A stretch of 64,000 nt of DNA from Pseudoclavibacter terrae (GTDB lineage Bacteria; Actinomycetota; Actinomycetes; Actinomycetales; Microbacteriaceae): positions 602,647-666,646 of the forward strand of contig NZ_WBJX01000001.1 of NCBI RefSeq assembly GCF_008831075.1, written 5' to 3'. The notes under the pieces are model-generated. The model had not been told where the DNA came from. It saw only the letters and a program-made list of their open reading frames with translations, and searched no databases. The position numbers were made by a program, and so were the translations under genes. Below are positions 24,880-42,953 of the stretch, in pieces (positions within the stretch are counted from its first letter, which is position 1; every line of letters begins with the position of its first letter).

Positions 24880-25167
24880 TCAGGCTGCCTCGTAGGTGAG
24901 GCAGTCCGCGGCGTCGTTGCCCTGGGCTCCGACGCGGATGGCCGGGGCGCTGCAGGTCAGGTCCTTGTTGAAGCGGCAGTCTGCGGCCTGGCAGGCGCCG
25001 ACGCCTGCGATGACCTTGTCGAGGCCGCCCTTGCGGTCGAGGGGGATGAACGTGGCGCAGCCCTCGTCGCCGTCGATCGTCACAGCGGGCGCGTGGCAGC
25101 CGTCGTGGTTGAACGAGCAGCCGGCGACAGAACAGGTGCTGACGTTGGGGAGATCGAGCAGTGTCAT
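24880..25167 (-). CDS. DUF1540 domain protein, two cysteine motifs
   Basis: This 95-residue protein contains two copies of the DUF1540 cysteine pattern: STCSVAGCSFNHDGCHAPAV near residues 10-29 and GACQAADCRFNKDLTCSAPA near 57-76. Each has three or four cysteines spaced as in small metal- or cluster-binding motifs; the function of the family is unknown. A good ribosome-binding site (GGAGG) precedes the ATG, and a terminator follows. It is divergent from rpoB. Confidence 0.9.
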   Translation of the reverse strand: MTLLDLPNVSTCSVAGCSFNHDGCHAPAVTIDGDEGCATFIPLDRKGGLDKVIAGVGACQAADCRFNKDLTCSAPAIRVGAQGNDAADCLTYEAA

Positions 25168-25595
25168 GATGTGCCTCCGTTGGTGGGTTGCCTCAACGGT
25201 AGGAGCACGCAGGCCCGGTACTCAAGCCGACACTGGACTCGGTCGTGTGTTTCTGATAAGGGGAGGTTCCCCTTGCTGAGCGGAGCCTTGCCTGCCTCGA
25301 CCTGGACCCCGCGAGGCCCAGCCGAGCCGCGTTATACCCGAGATTTCAGATTGAGGCAAGGTCGGGGTAGACATACCACCAATCGGCGCATACACTCGAT
25401 GTTTGCGCTTCGTCTCACCATGCCTTCATATTGCGGTCGGCCTGGCAGTGCTTCTCTCACCAACATCTTCGCGGGTCGTCATCGACCGCGTCCGTTGATG
25501 ATGGGCACGCCTTGTACATCGTGAAACGTGGCGGAACCTCACCGACGACACTACTGGCATCTCGCGGAATCCGCGGGATCGTGGAGGGAACTTCC
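25168..25595. other. rpoB upstream region
   Basis: This 428-bp gap separates the divergent DUF1540 gene and rpoB. It contains a 7-bp-arm hairpin at 25258-25274 (AAGGGGA-GGT-TCCCCTT), a candidate promoter at 25368-25396, and about 200 nt of leader before the TTG start. I see no credible small gene in it. Confidence 0.5.
25368..25396 (+). promoter_or_regulatory. Candidate rpoB promoter (TAGACA-17-TACACT)
   Basis: A -35 box close to consensus (TAGACA, 25368-25373) and a -10 box TACACT (25391-25396) are separated by 17 bp. This leaves an approximately 190-nt leader before rpoB. Confidence 0.5.
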
Positions 25596-29084
<3,489 letters not shown>

Positions 29085-29132
29085 GCCTCCCCGACACGAC
29101 GAAGACTCATTCTTCACAAGGAGACAACAGCA

Positions 29133-33011
<3,879 letters not shown>

Positions 33012-33045
33012 CCCTGAAGTCGCGTCGGCTCGCCGACGCGCCAGT

Positions 33046-33082
33046 GCGAACGCCCCCACCCGTCACGGGTGGGGGCGTTCGC
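33046..33082 (+). terminator. rpoBC terminator
   Basis: A 17-bp perfect stem (33046-33062 and 33066-33082) with loop TCA lies 35 bp after the rpoC stop codon. Confidence 0.9.
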
Positions 33083-33124
33083 GCGTCTGCGGCTTGTCAC
33101 CGGGAAGAAGCGAGCCTGCGGCCC

Positions 33125-33130
33125 TAACGT
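33125..33130 (+). promoter_or_regulatory. -10 box (TAACGT), leaderless
   Basis: TAACGT is followed by 7 nt and the ATG at 33138. No Shine-Dalgarno sequence separates them. Confidence 0.45.
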
Positions 33131-33137
33131 GGGCTCC

Positions 33138-34925
33138 ATGAGTGACGACACGCGCGCGCCTCGCCAGCCCTCGGATGACGGCCACGAGCCGGAAGTCGGC
33201 GGCGGAGCCGGCGAGAACCGAGAGCTTCCCGACCCCCAGGATCGACTGGAGGCCGCGCTCGCTCGCAGCCGCGGAATCGGGGAGGACGGCGAGGTGCCGC
33301 CCGGTGAGGTGCTTGCGGGGGATGACCTCGCGTTCGACGGTCGAGCAGAAGCGCCGACGGACCCGGCACTGGCGCCTCAGGAAGACGTCAGGGTCGCCTT
33401 CGCGGACCCCCTCGCGACCGACGGCACCGACCCGAACGCCACGGTGGGCCTGGATCGGGATGAGCTCGCGGCCGTGCTCGCTGACGGACCGCGTCCAGAC
33501 GCGCCCGCAGCTGCAGCCGGTGATCTCGAGCGGAGCACGGATCTCGAGCAGAGCACGGAGGCCGACAGCCAGCCCGAACCGATGTCTGATACAGGTCCAG
33601 CAGCGCCGGAGGCCGACGCTCATGGCCAGGCCGGACCAGAGGCTGCTTCTGCGTCGGCGGACGTGCCGGTCGTGGAACGTGAGAGCGCCGAGGAGGACGA
33701 CGTCGCGGACTTCCCGGTGACCGAACCGGTTCCCGCCCAGGATCTCGCAGCCGACGCGCTTGGCGCCGCTTCGGTCTCGGCCATCACCGTGGACGCCACC
33801 GGATCTGCCACCGCGCCGGACGAGGAGCGGGAGTCCCCGCGTCGCACCCTCGAGATCGACCGCACAGCCGCCCGTGTCGCCGCGACAAGCGCAGTGCAGG
33901 CATCGACCCAGGCGCCGGCCGATCCGGACCCGTCAGACGACCATCAGGACCTCGACGGGACCACGCCGGTCGCCGGGGAGGTCACGCGTGCGGACGTCGT
34001 CGTCACGGAGACCGTCACGGAGCAGCTCGCCGAGGACGGGGAGACCGTGGAAGCGGTCACCGTGACGGAGCGCGTGGACGTCCTCGACGATGCAGACGCC
34101 GCAGCCGTCACCCACGCGTCGACCGACGACGCGGCTGACGCTGACGCTGACGCCGACGCCGTCCCCGGGACGGACGCAGCGGAACATCCTGAAGCCGCAG
34201 GGACCCTCACCACGACGCACGCGGGCGACGAGCCCGGAGAGACCGACTCCGTCAGGCCAGACGCTGACGCGCCCTCCACGCAGGCAGGCGATGACTCGAC
34301 GTTCGCGCCACTCCGCCTCTCCGCCCCGACGGACAGCGACGATCTGGCCCCGGTGAAGCCGAAGAAGCGCGGGAACCGGATGTTCGCGGTGTTCGTCGCC
34401 CTGGTCGCCTCGGTGGTCTTCGCGGCTCTGTACCTGCTGGCCTTCGCTCTCTTGCGGACGGCGTTCAACACGGGACTCGACCCCATCGGCGAGGCCTCCG
34501 AGTTCGCGATCACCGCGGCCTTCACGGTCCCCGTCACGGTCTTCGCTGCGTTCGGCGTGCTGTGGGCACTGATCGTGAACCGTGCCGGCTGGTGGGCCTA
34601 CGTCCTCGGCGGGTTCCTGGCAGCGGTGCTGGTCGCAGCCGGCTACTACTTCGGAGCGGCGCTCCAGCAGCACCTCGCCGACGGGCTCCCCATCACGAGC
34701 ATCCAGCTCGGCGAGGTGCTCGCGAAGTTCAGGGCCTCCGAGCACCTGCTGTCCGCGCTGGTGGCTGCGATCGCGGCGCGGGAGGCCTTCACCTGGGTGG
34801 GCGGCATCGCCGCGGCTCGGGGACGACGGGTGTCGCGAGCGAACCGGAGGGCGAAGCTCGCCTATGAGAAGCGCATGGCTGAGCGCTCCGCGGAGACGGC
34901 GGACGCGAACGGGGTGGCCAAGTGA
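33138..34925 (+). CDS. Large acidic, mostly disordered membrane protein of unknown function
   Basis: This 595-residue protein has about 415 residues of acidic, Asp/Glu/Ala/Thr-rich, low-complexity sequence, including a run ADADADADAV, followed by a KPKKRGNR stop-transfer-like stretch and several hydrophobic helices (about residues 415-560: AVFVALVASVVFAALYLL, FAITAAFTVPVTVFAAFGVL, WWAYVLGGFLAAVLVAAGYY). The C-terminus is basic. I do not recognise a family. It overlaps the next gene by 4 nt (GTGA), so the three genes up to 35948 are an operon, inserted between rpoC and the str operon. Confidence 0.65.
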   Translation: MSDDTRAPRQPSDDGHEPEVGGGAGENRELPDPQDRLEAALARSRGIGEDGEVPPGEVLAGDDLAFDGRAEAPTDPALAPQEDVRVAFADPLATDGTDPNATVGLDRDELAAVLADGPRPDAPAAAAGDLERSTDLEQSTEADSQPEPMSDTGPAAPEADAHGQAGPEAASASADVPVVERESAEEDDVADFPVTEPVPAQDLAADALGAASVSAITVDATGSATAPDEERESPRRTLEIDRTAARVAATSAVQASTQAPADPDPSDDHQDLDGTTPVAGEVTRADVVVTETVTEQLAEDGETVEAVTVTERVDVLDDADAAAVTHASTDDAADADADADAVPGTDAAEHPEAAGTLTTTHAGDEPGETDSVRPDADAPSTQAGDDSTFAPLRLSAPTDSDDLAPVKPKKRGNRMFAVFVALVASVVFAALYLLAFALLRTAFNTGLDPIGEASEFAITAAFTVPVTVFAAFGVLWALIVNRAGWWAYVLGGFLAAVLVAAGYYFGAALQQHLADGLPITSIQLGEVLAKFRASEHLLSALVAAIAAREAFTWVGGIAAARGRRVSRANRRAKLAYEKRMAERSAETADANGVAK

Positions 34926-35410
34926 GTGAAGCCGAGCTGCGCAGGCTCACGCTGCCGAGCGACGAGTTCCCGGCATTCCCCGAGGTGGCGATCGACGTGC
35001 CCGCTGGCTGGGAGCCGCTGCAGTGGGCTGGCGCAGTGCTCGGTGCGCGGCACCTCGTCGCGACGAACGGCTTCAACCCGAATGTGCTCGTCACGATCGA
35101 ACGGTGGCCCGGCACCATCTCGCACGAGGATGCGCTGACGGTGCTGCGACAGCGCATCACGCAGGGCGGAGGCAAGGAGCGCGTCGCCGAGTCCGCCGCG
35201 GAACCCGAGCTCATGCACTACGTCGAGTCGACGCAGCGGGATCCGAGGCTGGGCGGGCTCGAGGTCCGCTCGAAGATGGTCGTGCTGCACCGCGGGCCTC
35301 TCACGGAGATCGTCACTGCGGTCGGGACGAGCACGGCCGCCCAATCGGCGCATGTCGGCAAGGACATCGCGGCGATCGTCCGCGGACTCCGGGTCGAGCT
35401 CACGGCCTGA
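34922..35410 (+). CDS. Hypothetical protein, possibly LpqN/LpqT-like
   Basis: This 162-residue protein has no signal peptide or membrane helix. The pattern IDVPAGWEPLQWAG, NVLVTIERW, TEIVTAVGTSTAAQ is reminiscent of the small beta-rich domain of the LpqN/LpqT proteins of mycobacteria, but the resemblance is weak and I do not claim it. The GTG start overlaps the upstream stop by 4 nt, so translation is coupled to the membrane protein. Its role is unknown. Confidence 0.6.
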   Translation: MSEAELRRLTLPSDEFPAFPEVAIDVPAGWEPLQWAGAVLGARHLVATNGFNPNVLVTIERWPGTISHEDALTVLRQRITQGGGKERVAESAAEPELMHYVESTQRDPRLGGLEVRSKMVVLHRGPLTEIVTAVGTSTAAQSAHVGKDIAAIVRGLRVELTA

Positions 35411-35429
35411 CCTGGACGGCAGCGGTCCC

Positions 35430-35948
35430 ATGATCGAAGGCTACGACGCCGAGCTCCCTCCCGACCCGGGTTCGTCCTGGGGGAGAGCCGTCACGTGGGG
35501 AGCCGTCAGCAGTCTCGTCTTCGCCTCGCTGGTCATCGCGACCTGGGGGTTCGTGTCGCTCGGCCTGGACCGTGACGTCATCGACCTGCCCGACGTGAGC
35601 GTCCTCGTGGCTCCGCTCGCCGTGGCGGCTGCAACGGTCGTGGTCGCCGCCTCCGTGGCGCTGGCACTCCGCAGGCGGCACCAGGGCAGGCAGGGGGCGC
35701 TCTGGCTCGCCGCCCCCGGCAGCATCCTGGCCTGGCTCGCCTTCGCGATCGTGGCCGGCATCGTGGCCACGGGGTCACGACCGGAGGCTGGGAACCCGGA
35801 CGCCCTCTCACCGTTGCCGAGTCAGGTCGCCATCGGGCTTTCCGTGGGTCCATTCGGGCTCGTGATCGTCCCCCTGGCGGCGCTCGTGGTGGTCGCGGCG
35901 GTGCTCTCGACGTCACGCCCGACGCGGCCCGGTCGGGGTCCCGCTTGA
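35430..35948 (+). CDS. Hypothetical membrane protein (four hydrophobic helices)
   Basis: This 172-residue protein has a hydrophilic N-terminus (MIEGYDAELPPDPGSSW) and hydrophobic segments at about residues 22-45, 55-82, 95-117 and 135-160. No motif is recognised. It begins 19 nt after the preceding gene, in the same direction, and its end is immediately followed by the rpsL promoter. It is the third gene of the rpoC-rpsL cassette. Confidence 0.6.
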   Translation: MIEGYDAELPPDPGSSWGRAVTWGAVSSLVFASLVIATWGFVSLGLDRDVIDLPDVSVLVAPLAVAAATVVVAASVALALRRRHQGRQGALWLAAPGSILAWLAFAIVAGIVATGSRPEAGNPDALSPLPSQVAIGLSVGPFGLVIVPLAALVVVAAVLSTSRPTRPGRGPA

Positions 35949-35973
35949 CCCTGCAAAACTGACGGGGTAGGAT
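35945..35973 (+). promoter_or_regulatory. str operon promoter (TTGACC-17-TAGGAT)
   Basis: TTGACC (35945-35950) and TAGGAT (35968-35973) are separated by the ideal 17 bp. The -35 box overlaps the stop codon of the upstream gene. A leader of about 230 nt follows before rpsL. Confidence 0.75.
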
Positions 35974-36210
35974 TTTTCGGTGCGCGCGCCCTGTCGCGCC
36001 CAAAACCGTGCGAACGCTGAAACTGCGAAGAATCTGCAGCGAAGCGCGCAACTGTAAGCAACGCCAGTCGCCTCGGCTGCCACCGCTTCACCAACCAGCG
36101 ATACCAGAGATTTTGTACCGCCGGTCGGTTATCAAGAGGCAAACAGTGCCTCGTAGGCACAGGAATCGTGCTTACCACGATCACGCAGTACAAAACCAAG
36201 GAGATTATTC

Positions 36211-36585
36211 GTGCCAACAATTCAGCAGTTGGTCCGCAAGGGCCGCCGCCCCAAGGCGTCGGCGTCCAAGACGCCAGCCCTGAAGGCCAACCCTCAGCAG
36301 CGCGGGGTTTGCACCCGCGTCTACACCACGACGCCCAAGAAGCCGAACTCGGCGCTCCGTAAGGTCGCTCGTGTCAAGCTGTCGAACGGCACCGAGGTGA
36401 CCGCCTACATCCCAGGTGAGGGCCACAACCTCCAGGAGCACTCGATGGTGCTCGTCCGCGGCGGTCGTGTGAAGGACCTCCCGGGTGTGCGGTACAAGAT
36501 CGTCCGCGGTGCACTCGACACCCAGGCAGTGAAGAACCGCAAGCAGGCTCGCAGCCGTTACGGCGCGAAGATGGAGAAGAAGTAA
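36211..36585 (+). CDS. rpsL: 30S ribosomal protein S12
   Basis: This 124-residue S12 begins [15 protein letters not shown] at a GTG start with AAGGAG 8 nt upstream. S12 shapes the decoding centre of the 30S subunit. The lysines of [11 protein letters not shown] and [11 protein letters not shown], where streptomycin resistance mutations occur, are wild type. The stop codon TAA overlaps the rpsG start (TAATG). It is the first gene of the str operon rpsL-rpsG-fusA-tuf. Confidence 0.98.
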   Translation: MPTIQQLVRKGRRPKASASKTPALKANPQQRGVCTRVYTTTPKKPNSALRKVARVKLSNGTEVTAYIPGEGHNLQEHSMVLVRGGRVKDLPGVRYKIVRGALDTQAVKNRKQARSRYGAKMEKK

Positions 36586-37055
36586 TGCCACGTAAGGGTC
36601 CAGCCCCCAAGCGCCCCGTGGTCGCCGACCCCGTGTACGGCGCCCCCATCGTCAGCCAGCTCGTCAACAAGATCCTGCTTGACGGCAAGAAGGGCCTCGC
36701 AGAGCGCATCGTGTACGACGCGCTCGAGGGCGTTGCCGCCAAGTCGGACCAGGACGCAGTCGCGACCCTGAAGAAGGCGCTCGACAACGTGCGCCCCACG
36801 CTCGAGGTCCGCTCGCGTCGCGTCGGTGGCTCGACGTACCAGGTGCCGGTCGAGGTCAAGCCTCATCGTGCCAACACGCTCGCACTGCGCTGGCTCACGA
36901 GCTACGCGAAGAACCGTCGCGAGAAGTCGATGACCGAGCGCCTCACGAACGAGATCCTCGACGCATCCAACGGCCTCGGTGCCGCGGTGAAGCGCCGTGA
37001 AGACACGCACAAGATGGCCGAGTCCAACAAGGCCTTCGCGCACTACCGCTGGTAA
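36585..37055 (+). CDS. rpsG: 30S ribosomal protein S7
   Basis: This 156-residue S7 starts [17 protein letters not shown] and has the usual length. S7 nucleates the 30S head and contacts the E-site tRNA. Translation is coupled to rpsL through the TAATG junction. In many bacteria S7 also represses its own operon; no specific site is claimed here. Confidence 0.98.
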   Translation: MPRKGPAPKRPVVADPVYGAPIVSQLVNKILLDGKKGLAERIVYDALEGVAAKSDQDAVATLKKALDNVRPTLEVRSRRVGGSTYQVPVEVKPHRANTLALRWLTSYAKNRREKSMTERLTNEILDASNGLGAAVKRREDTHKMAESNKAFAHYRW

Positions 37056-37109
37056 TCCAGCAGCTGGTAGCCCTCACCACTCTCGCTTCAATCCTTTCGG
37101 AGGACACCC

Positions 37110-39224
37110 GTGGCACAGGACGTGCTTACTGACCTGAACAAGGTCCGCAACATCGGCATCATGGCGCACATCGATGCCGGCAAGACGACAACCACCGAGC
37201 GCATCCTGTTCTACACCGGTGTCAACCACAAGCTCGGCGAGACGCACGATGGTGCCTCGACGACGGACTGGATGGAGCAGGAGCAGGAGCGTGGCATCAC
37301 GATCACCTCGGCTGCCGTGACGTCGTTCTGGAAGAAGAACCAGATCAACATCATCGACACGCCCGGTCACGTCGACTTCACCGTCGAGGTGGAGCGCTCG
37401 CTCCGCGTCCTCGACGGTGCGGTCGCCGTGTTCGATGGCAAGGAGGGCGTCGAGCCCCAGTCGGAGACCGTCTGGCGCCAGGCCGACAAGTACGACGTTC
37501 CGCGCATCTGCTTCGTCAACAAGATGGACAAGCTCGGAGCCGACTTCTACTTCACCGTCGACACGATCGTCAACCGCCTGGGCGCGAAGCCGCTCGTCAT
37601 CCAGCTCCCCATCGGCGCTGAGAACGACTTCATCGGCATCGTCGACCTCGTCGAGATGAACGCCAAGGTCTGGCCGAGCGACTCCAAGGGTGACACCACC
37701 CTCGGTGCCGCCTACGAGACCCAGGAGATCCCGGAAGACCTCAAGGAGCGCGCAGAAGAGTACCGCACGAAGCTCCTCGAGGCCGTCGCCGAGACCGACG
37801 ACGAGCTCATGGAGCGCTTCTTCGCTGGCGAGGAGATCTCGATCGCCGAGATCAAGGCCGCCATCCGCAAGCTCACCGTCACGAGCGAGATGTACCCCGT
37901 GCTCTGCGGCTCCGCATTCAAGAACCGCGGCGTCCAGCCGATGCTCGATGCAGTCGTGGACTACCTCCCGTCGCCGCTCGACGTTCCTGCCGTCATCGGC
38001 ATGAACCCGCGCGACGAGTCGGAGGAGCTCACGCGTCGTCCGAGCGCCGACGAGCCGTTCGCTGCTCTCGCCTTCAAGATCGCCGTGCACCCGTTCTTCG
38101 GTCGCCTGATCTACACGCGCGTCTACTCGGGACACGTCCCGTCGGGCGCGCAGGTCGTCAACTCCTCGAAGGGCAAGAAGGAGCGCATCGGGAAGATCTT
38201 CCAGATGCACGCCAACAAGGAGAACCCGGTCGAGTCGATGACCGCGGGACACATCTACGCCGTCATCGGCCTCAAGGACACCATGACCGGTGACACCCTG
38301 AGCGACCCTGACAAGCAGATCGTCCTCGAGTCGATGACCTTCCCGGAGCCCGTCATCGAGGTCGCCATCGAGCCGAAGACCAAGGCCGACCAGGAGAAGC
38401 TCGGAACGGCTATCCAGAAGCTCGCCGAGGAAGACCCGACGTTCCGCGTCATGCTCGACCAGGAGACCGGTCAGACGGTCATCAAGGGCATGGGCGAGCT
38501 CCACCTCGACATCCTCGTCGACCGCATGAAGCGCGAATTCAAGGTCGAGGCGAACGTGGGCAAGCCCCAGGTCGCCTACCGCGAGACGCTCACGAAGGTC
38601 GTCGAGAAGTTCGACTACACCCACAAGAAGCAGACGGGTGGCTCCGGCCAGTTCGCAAAGATCCAGATCAAGCTCGAGCCGCTTGAGATGGACGCGGACA
38701 AGACCTACGAGTTCGTGAACGCCGTCACCGGTGGTCGCGTTCCTCGTGAGTACATCCCATCCGTGGATGCTGGCATCCAGGATGCGATGCAGGTCGGCGT
38801 CCTCGCCGGCTACCCGATGGTCGGCGTCAAGGCGTCGCTCCTCGATGGTGCTGCGCACGACGTCGACTCCTCGGAGATGGCGTTCAAGATCGCGGGCTCG
38901 ATCGCGTTCAAGGAAGCAGCTCCCAAGGCCGGTCCCGTCATCCTCGAGCCGCTCATGGCGGTCGAGGTCCGTACTCCTGAGGAGTACATGGGCGACGTGA
39001 TCGGCGACCTCAACTCGCGCCGCGGCCAGATCCAGTCGATGGAAGATGCCAGTGGTGTGAAGGTGGTGCGTGCACTCGTGCCGCTGTCGGAGATGTTCGG
39101 ATACATCGGAGACCTGCGCAGCAAGACCTCTGGTCGCGCCGTGTACTCGATGACGTTCGAAACGTACGCCGAGGTCCCCAAGGCTGTTGCCGAGGAGATC
39201 ATCCAGAAGAACCGGGGCGAGTAG
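37110..39224 (+). CDS. fusA: Elongation factor G
   Basis: This 704-residue translocase GTPase has the G1 motif [13 protein letters not shown] (from residue 19), switch [19 protein letters not shown] (G4), and domain IV with [25 protein letters not shown]. It drives tRNA-mRNA movement on the ribosome with GTP hydrolysis. It starts 54 nt after rpsG with TTTCGGAGGA upstream of the GTG. It sits between rpsG and tuf as in most bacteria. Confidence 0.98.
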   Translation: MAQDVLTDLNKVRNIGIMAHIDAGKTTTTERILFYTGVNHKLGETHDGASTTDWMEQEQERGITITSAAVTSFWKKNQINIIDTPGHVDFTVEVERSLRVLDGAVAVFDGKEGVEPQSETVWRQADKYDVPRICFVNKMDKLGADFYFTVDTIVNRLGAKPLVIQLPIGAENDFIGIVDLVEMNAKVWPSDSKGDTTLGAAYETQEIPEDLKERAEEYRTKLLEAVAETDDELMERFFAGEEISIAEIKAAIRKLTVTSEMYPVLCGSAFKNRGVQPMLDAVVDYLPSPLDVPAVIGMNPRDESEELTRRPSADEPFAALAFKIAVHPFFGRLIYTRVYSGHVPSGAQVVNSSKGKKERIGKIFQMHANKENPVESMTAGHIYAVIGLKDTMTGDTLSDPDKQIVLESMTFPEPVIEVAIEPKTKADQEKLGTAIQKLAEEDPTFRVMLDQETGQTVIKGMGELHLDILVDRMKREFKVEANVGKPQVAYRETLTKVVEKFDYTHKKQTGGSGQFAKIQIKLEPLEMDADKTYEFVNAVTGGRVPREYIPSVDAGIQDAMQVGVLAGYPMVGVKASLLDGAAHDVDSSEMAFKIAGSIAFKEAAPKAGPVILEPLMAVEVRTPEEYMGDVIGDLNSRRGQIQSMEDASGVKVVRALVPLSEMFGYIGDLRSKTSGRAVYSMTFETYAEVPKAVAEEIIQKNRGE

Positions 39225-39230
39225 CCCGAA

Positions 39231-39265
39231 CCTGCTCGGGTGACGCAGCGCGTCGCCCGAGCAGG
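39231..39265 (+). terminator. Hairpin between fusA and tuf
   Basis: Arms CCTGCTCGGG (39231-39240) and CCCGAGCAGG (39256-39265) pair perfectly, with a further 5-bp inner stem GACGC/GCGTC. No T run follows, so it may be an attenuator, an RNA-processing site, or a partial terminator, separating tuf expression from the upstream genes. Confidence 0.55.
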
Positions 39266-39344
39266 TAACATTCATCACTGAAAACCCGGAAGTCATTCTG
39301 CGTCATTCGCGGACTGGCACCAACGACGTCCTAGGAGGACCACA

Positions 39345-40538
<1,194 letters not shown>

Positions 40539-40559
40539 GCTTCCAGCTCACTGCAGAGT

Positions 40560-40596
40560 GGGGTCGGACCTTCGGGTCCGGCCCCATTCTTGTTTT
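40560..40596 (+). terminator. tuf terminator
   Basis: An 11-bp stem with a UUCG tetraloop (40560-40570 and 40575-40585) is followed by a T-rich tail (ATTCTTGTTTT), a textbook intrinsic terminator. Confidence 0.92.
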
Positions 40597-40785
40597 CTCG
40601 GCGTCCGAGCGGCTCGCGACTGCTCGCGGGTCGACTCGGCGGCTCACCGATTCGGGAACCGGGTTAGAATCAGACGCCGTGTGACGAGCGAAGCTCCGCA
40701 GCCTCTCGATCCCCTCCGATGAGCTCCTCGACGCACCGAGCGGAGGAACGCCCACCGCCTCAGCGCAGCCCCAGGAGCTCGACGA

Positions 40786-42891
40786 ATGTCCGTACGCGCA
40801 GAACGCCCCACGAGCGCGAGCGCTCGGCCTGCGCCGAACCGCTACCGGACCGACATCCAGGGACTGCGGGCGATCGCATCCCTCCTCGTCGCGTCGTTCC
40901 ACATCTGGTTCGGCACCGTCTCCGGCGGCGTCGACCTGTTCTTCGTCCTCGGCGGGTTCCTGCTCGCCACGACGCTCGTCGGGGAACTCGAGCGGCGGGG
41001 GAGCATCCGAGCCTGGCAGTACGTGAAACGCACGGCGACGCGCCTGTTCCCGATGGCCGGGCTCGTCCTCATCGTCGTCGCTGTCGTCCTCCTCCTCACG
41101 GCCCCGGCGCTCTCCTTCCAGCGGAACGTCACCGACCTCTTCGCCGCCGCCACGTACTGGGAGAACTGGCGACTCGCCGGGGACGCGACCGACTACATCG
41201 CCGCTGGCCACGACAAGTCAGCGGTCCAGCATTTCTGGGCCATGTCGGTGCAGGGCCAGGCCACGCTGATCCTGCTCGGGTTCGTCCTCGTGCTCGGCGC
41301 CGTCGCGAAGCTGGCGAAGTGGCCTGTGCGGCGCGTGGCCGTAGCGGGGTTCGCGCTGCTCACCGCCGCCTCCCTCGCCTACGCCCTCAACGGGGTGGCG
41401 GTGGACCCCGTCCCCACCTACTACAGCACGTGGGCTCGCCTGTGGGAGTTCGGGATCGGGGCCGTCGCGGCGCTGGTCATCACGCGGATCCACGTGCCGA
41501 AGATGCTCCGGGCGATCCTCGGCAGCCTGGGTCTCGCCCTCGTGCTGAGCGCAGGTCTCCTGCCGAGCTCCTGGCCGTATCCGGGACTCATCGCGCTCTA
41601 CCCGGTCGGCGGGGCTCTGCTCGTCCTCATCGCCGGCGCATCGGGCGAACCCGCCGGGGGCAACCGGCTCCTCACCTGGAGGCCCTTGGTCTGGCTCGGC
41701 GGCTTCTCCTACGGCCTGTACCTCTGGAGCTGGCCGATCCTCAAGCTGTTCGTCGAGGTCTTCCCGGACCGGGCCGAGCCGGTCTCCTTCTTCGACGGAC
41801 TCCTCCTCCTCGCGGTCTCGATCGCCATCGCGTGGGCGACCTCCCGCGGCCTCAAGCTCCTGGGGAGGATCAGGAACCCGCTCGCACAGATCGACGCGAC
41901 GGCCCCGAAGTGGAAGCCGAACCCGAGGCTCATCACCTCCATCACCGTTCCCCTGGTCGCACTTGTCGCCTTCGTCGGCGTCCAGATCGCTCCGCAGGTC
42001 CACGAGGACGCCATCGAGGCGATCGAACTCGCGCCGGCCGTCGACAACCCCGACGAGCTCTCGGCGGTCATCGCGGACGCGATCGCAGACCCCACCGTCC
42101 CGGACGGGCGGCTGCTCACCGGGGCTGAAGCGCGCAGCGAGGAGTGGGAGCTCGACGACTGCGTGTCGGTCGCGTCGGACGAAGCGGTCGATCGCTGCGT
42201 TTACGGAAGCCCGGATGCAGAGCGCGAGGTGTGGATCGTCGGGGACTCCCAGGCCGTGACGTGGGCGCCAGGGTTCCGAGAGGCACTCGGCGAGGACACG
42301 AAGTTGCAGCTCATGGGGCTGTCGATGTGCCCGTTCACCTCCGGAGCGGGACTGGACAGCATCGACCACTACCGGGAGACGTGCGAGGGACACAACTCCT
42401 GGGTCGTGGAACAGGCGACCGAGCGCCTCCCGGACGTGGTCGTGGTCACGTACGGCGCCTGGTGGGTCGGTGACGGATACGAGGAGCTCGGCGATGACGT
42501 CGGAGCCGACCTCGGACGGGGCAGCAGCGACTACGTCCGAGCCCTCACCGATCTCGGCATCGAGGTCGTGTGGCTCGACTCGGTGCCGCCGACGCAGGCC
42601 CTCGACGAGTGCATGGAGGCGTCGACGGTCTCGGAGGCAGCGCGTGCGTGCGAGACGCCGTTCGGCGAGGAGCGCCAGCAGCGCGTCGACGAGCTGGCGA
42701 CCGAGATGGGGGAGTCCGGTGCCGATGTGGTTCCCACGACCGCCTGGTTCTGCGACATCGACCTGGCGTCGTGCCCGAGCGTGGTTGCCGGGACTCCTGT
42801 CCACAGCGATCCGACGCACATCGGCAGGCAGTACTCGCTGTACCTCTCGAAGGTCATCGCTGACCGAGTTCTGGCCCCGCACGGCTTCTGA
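40786..42891 (+). CDS. Acyltransferase-3 / SGNH hydrolase fusion (OafB-like)
   Basis: This 701-residue membrane protein has an N-terminal acyltransferase-3 domain with about ten helices, starting YRTDIQGLRAIASLLVASFH (catalytic histidine in SFH), GVDLFFVLGGF, and a cytoplasmic/periplasmic switch near residue 390. A C-terminal SGNH domain follows: WIVGDSQAVTW holds the nucleophile serine (GDSQ) and SDPTHIGRQYS the Asp-His pair. Such enzymes O-acetylate cell-wall polysaccharides or other glycans. The ATG follows AGGAG. It is not ribosomal yet lies between tuf and rpsJ. Confidence 0.92.
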   Translation: MSVRAERPTSASARPAPNRYRTDIQGLRAIASLLVASFHIWFGTVSGGVDLFFVLGGFLLATTLVGELERRGSIRAWQYVKRTATRLFPMAGLVLIVVAVVLLLTAPALSFQRNVTDLFAAATYWENWRLAGDATDYIAAGHDKSAVQHFWAMSVQGQATLILLGFVLVLGAVAKLAKWPVRRVAVAGFALLTAASLAYALNGVAVDPVPTYYSTWARLWEFGIGAVAALVITRIHVPKMLRAILGSLGLALVLSAGLLPSSWPYPGLIALYPVGGALLVLIAGASGEPAGGNRLLTWRPLVWLGGFSYGLYLWSWPILKLFVEVFPDRAEPVSFFDGLLLLAVSIAIAWATSRGLKLLGRIRNPLAQIDATAPKWKPNPRLITSITVPLVALVAFVGVQIAPQVHEDAIEAIELAPAVDNPDELSAVIADAIADPTVPDGRLLTGAEARSEEWELDDCVSVASDEAVDRCVYGSPDAEREVWIVGDSQAVTWAPGFREALGEDTKLQLMGLSMCPFTSGAGLDSIDHYRETCEGHNSWVVEQATERLPDVVVVTYGAWWVGDGYEELGDDVGADLGRGSSDYVRALTDLGIEVVWLDSVPPTQALDECMEASTVSEAARACETPFGEERQQRVDELATEMGESGADVVPTTAWFCDIDLASCPSVVAGTPVHSDPTHIGRQYSLYLSKVIADRVLAPHGF

Positions 42892-42923
42892 GCCAGCGAT
42901 CTCGAGGTCGCGACACGCCCGGG

Positions 42924-42953
42924 TTGCAAGAACAGGTCCCTCCGGTCTAAACT
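42924..42953 (+). promoter_or_regulatory. Candidate S10 operon promoter (TTGCAA-18-TAAACT)
   Basis: TTGCAA (42924-42929) and TAAACT (42948-42953) with an 18-bp spacer lie just after the acyltransferase gene and leave a leader of about 340 nt before rpsJ, as for the S10 operon promoter of other bacteria. Confidence 0.55.
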
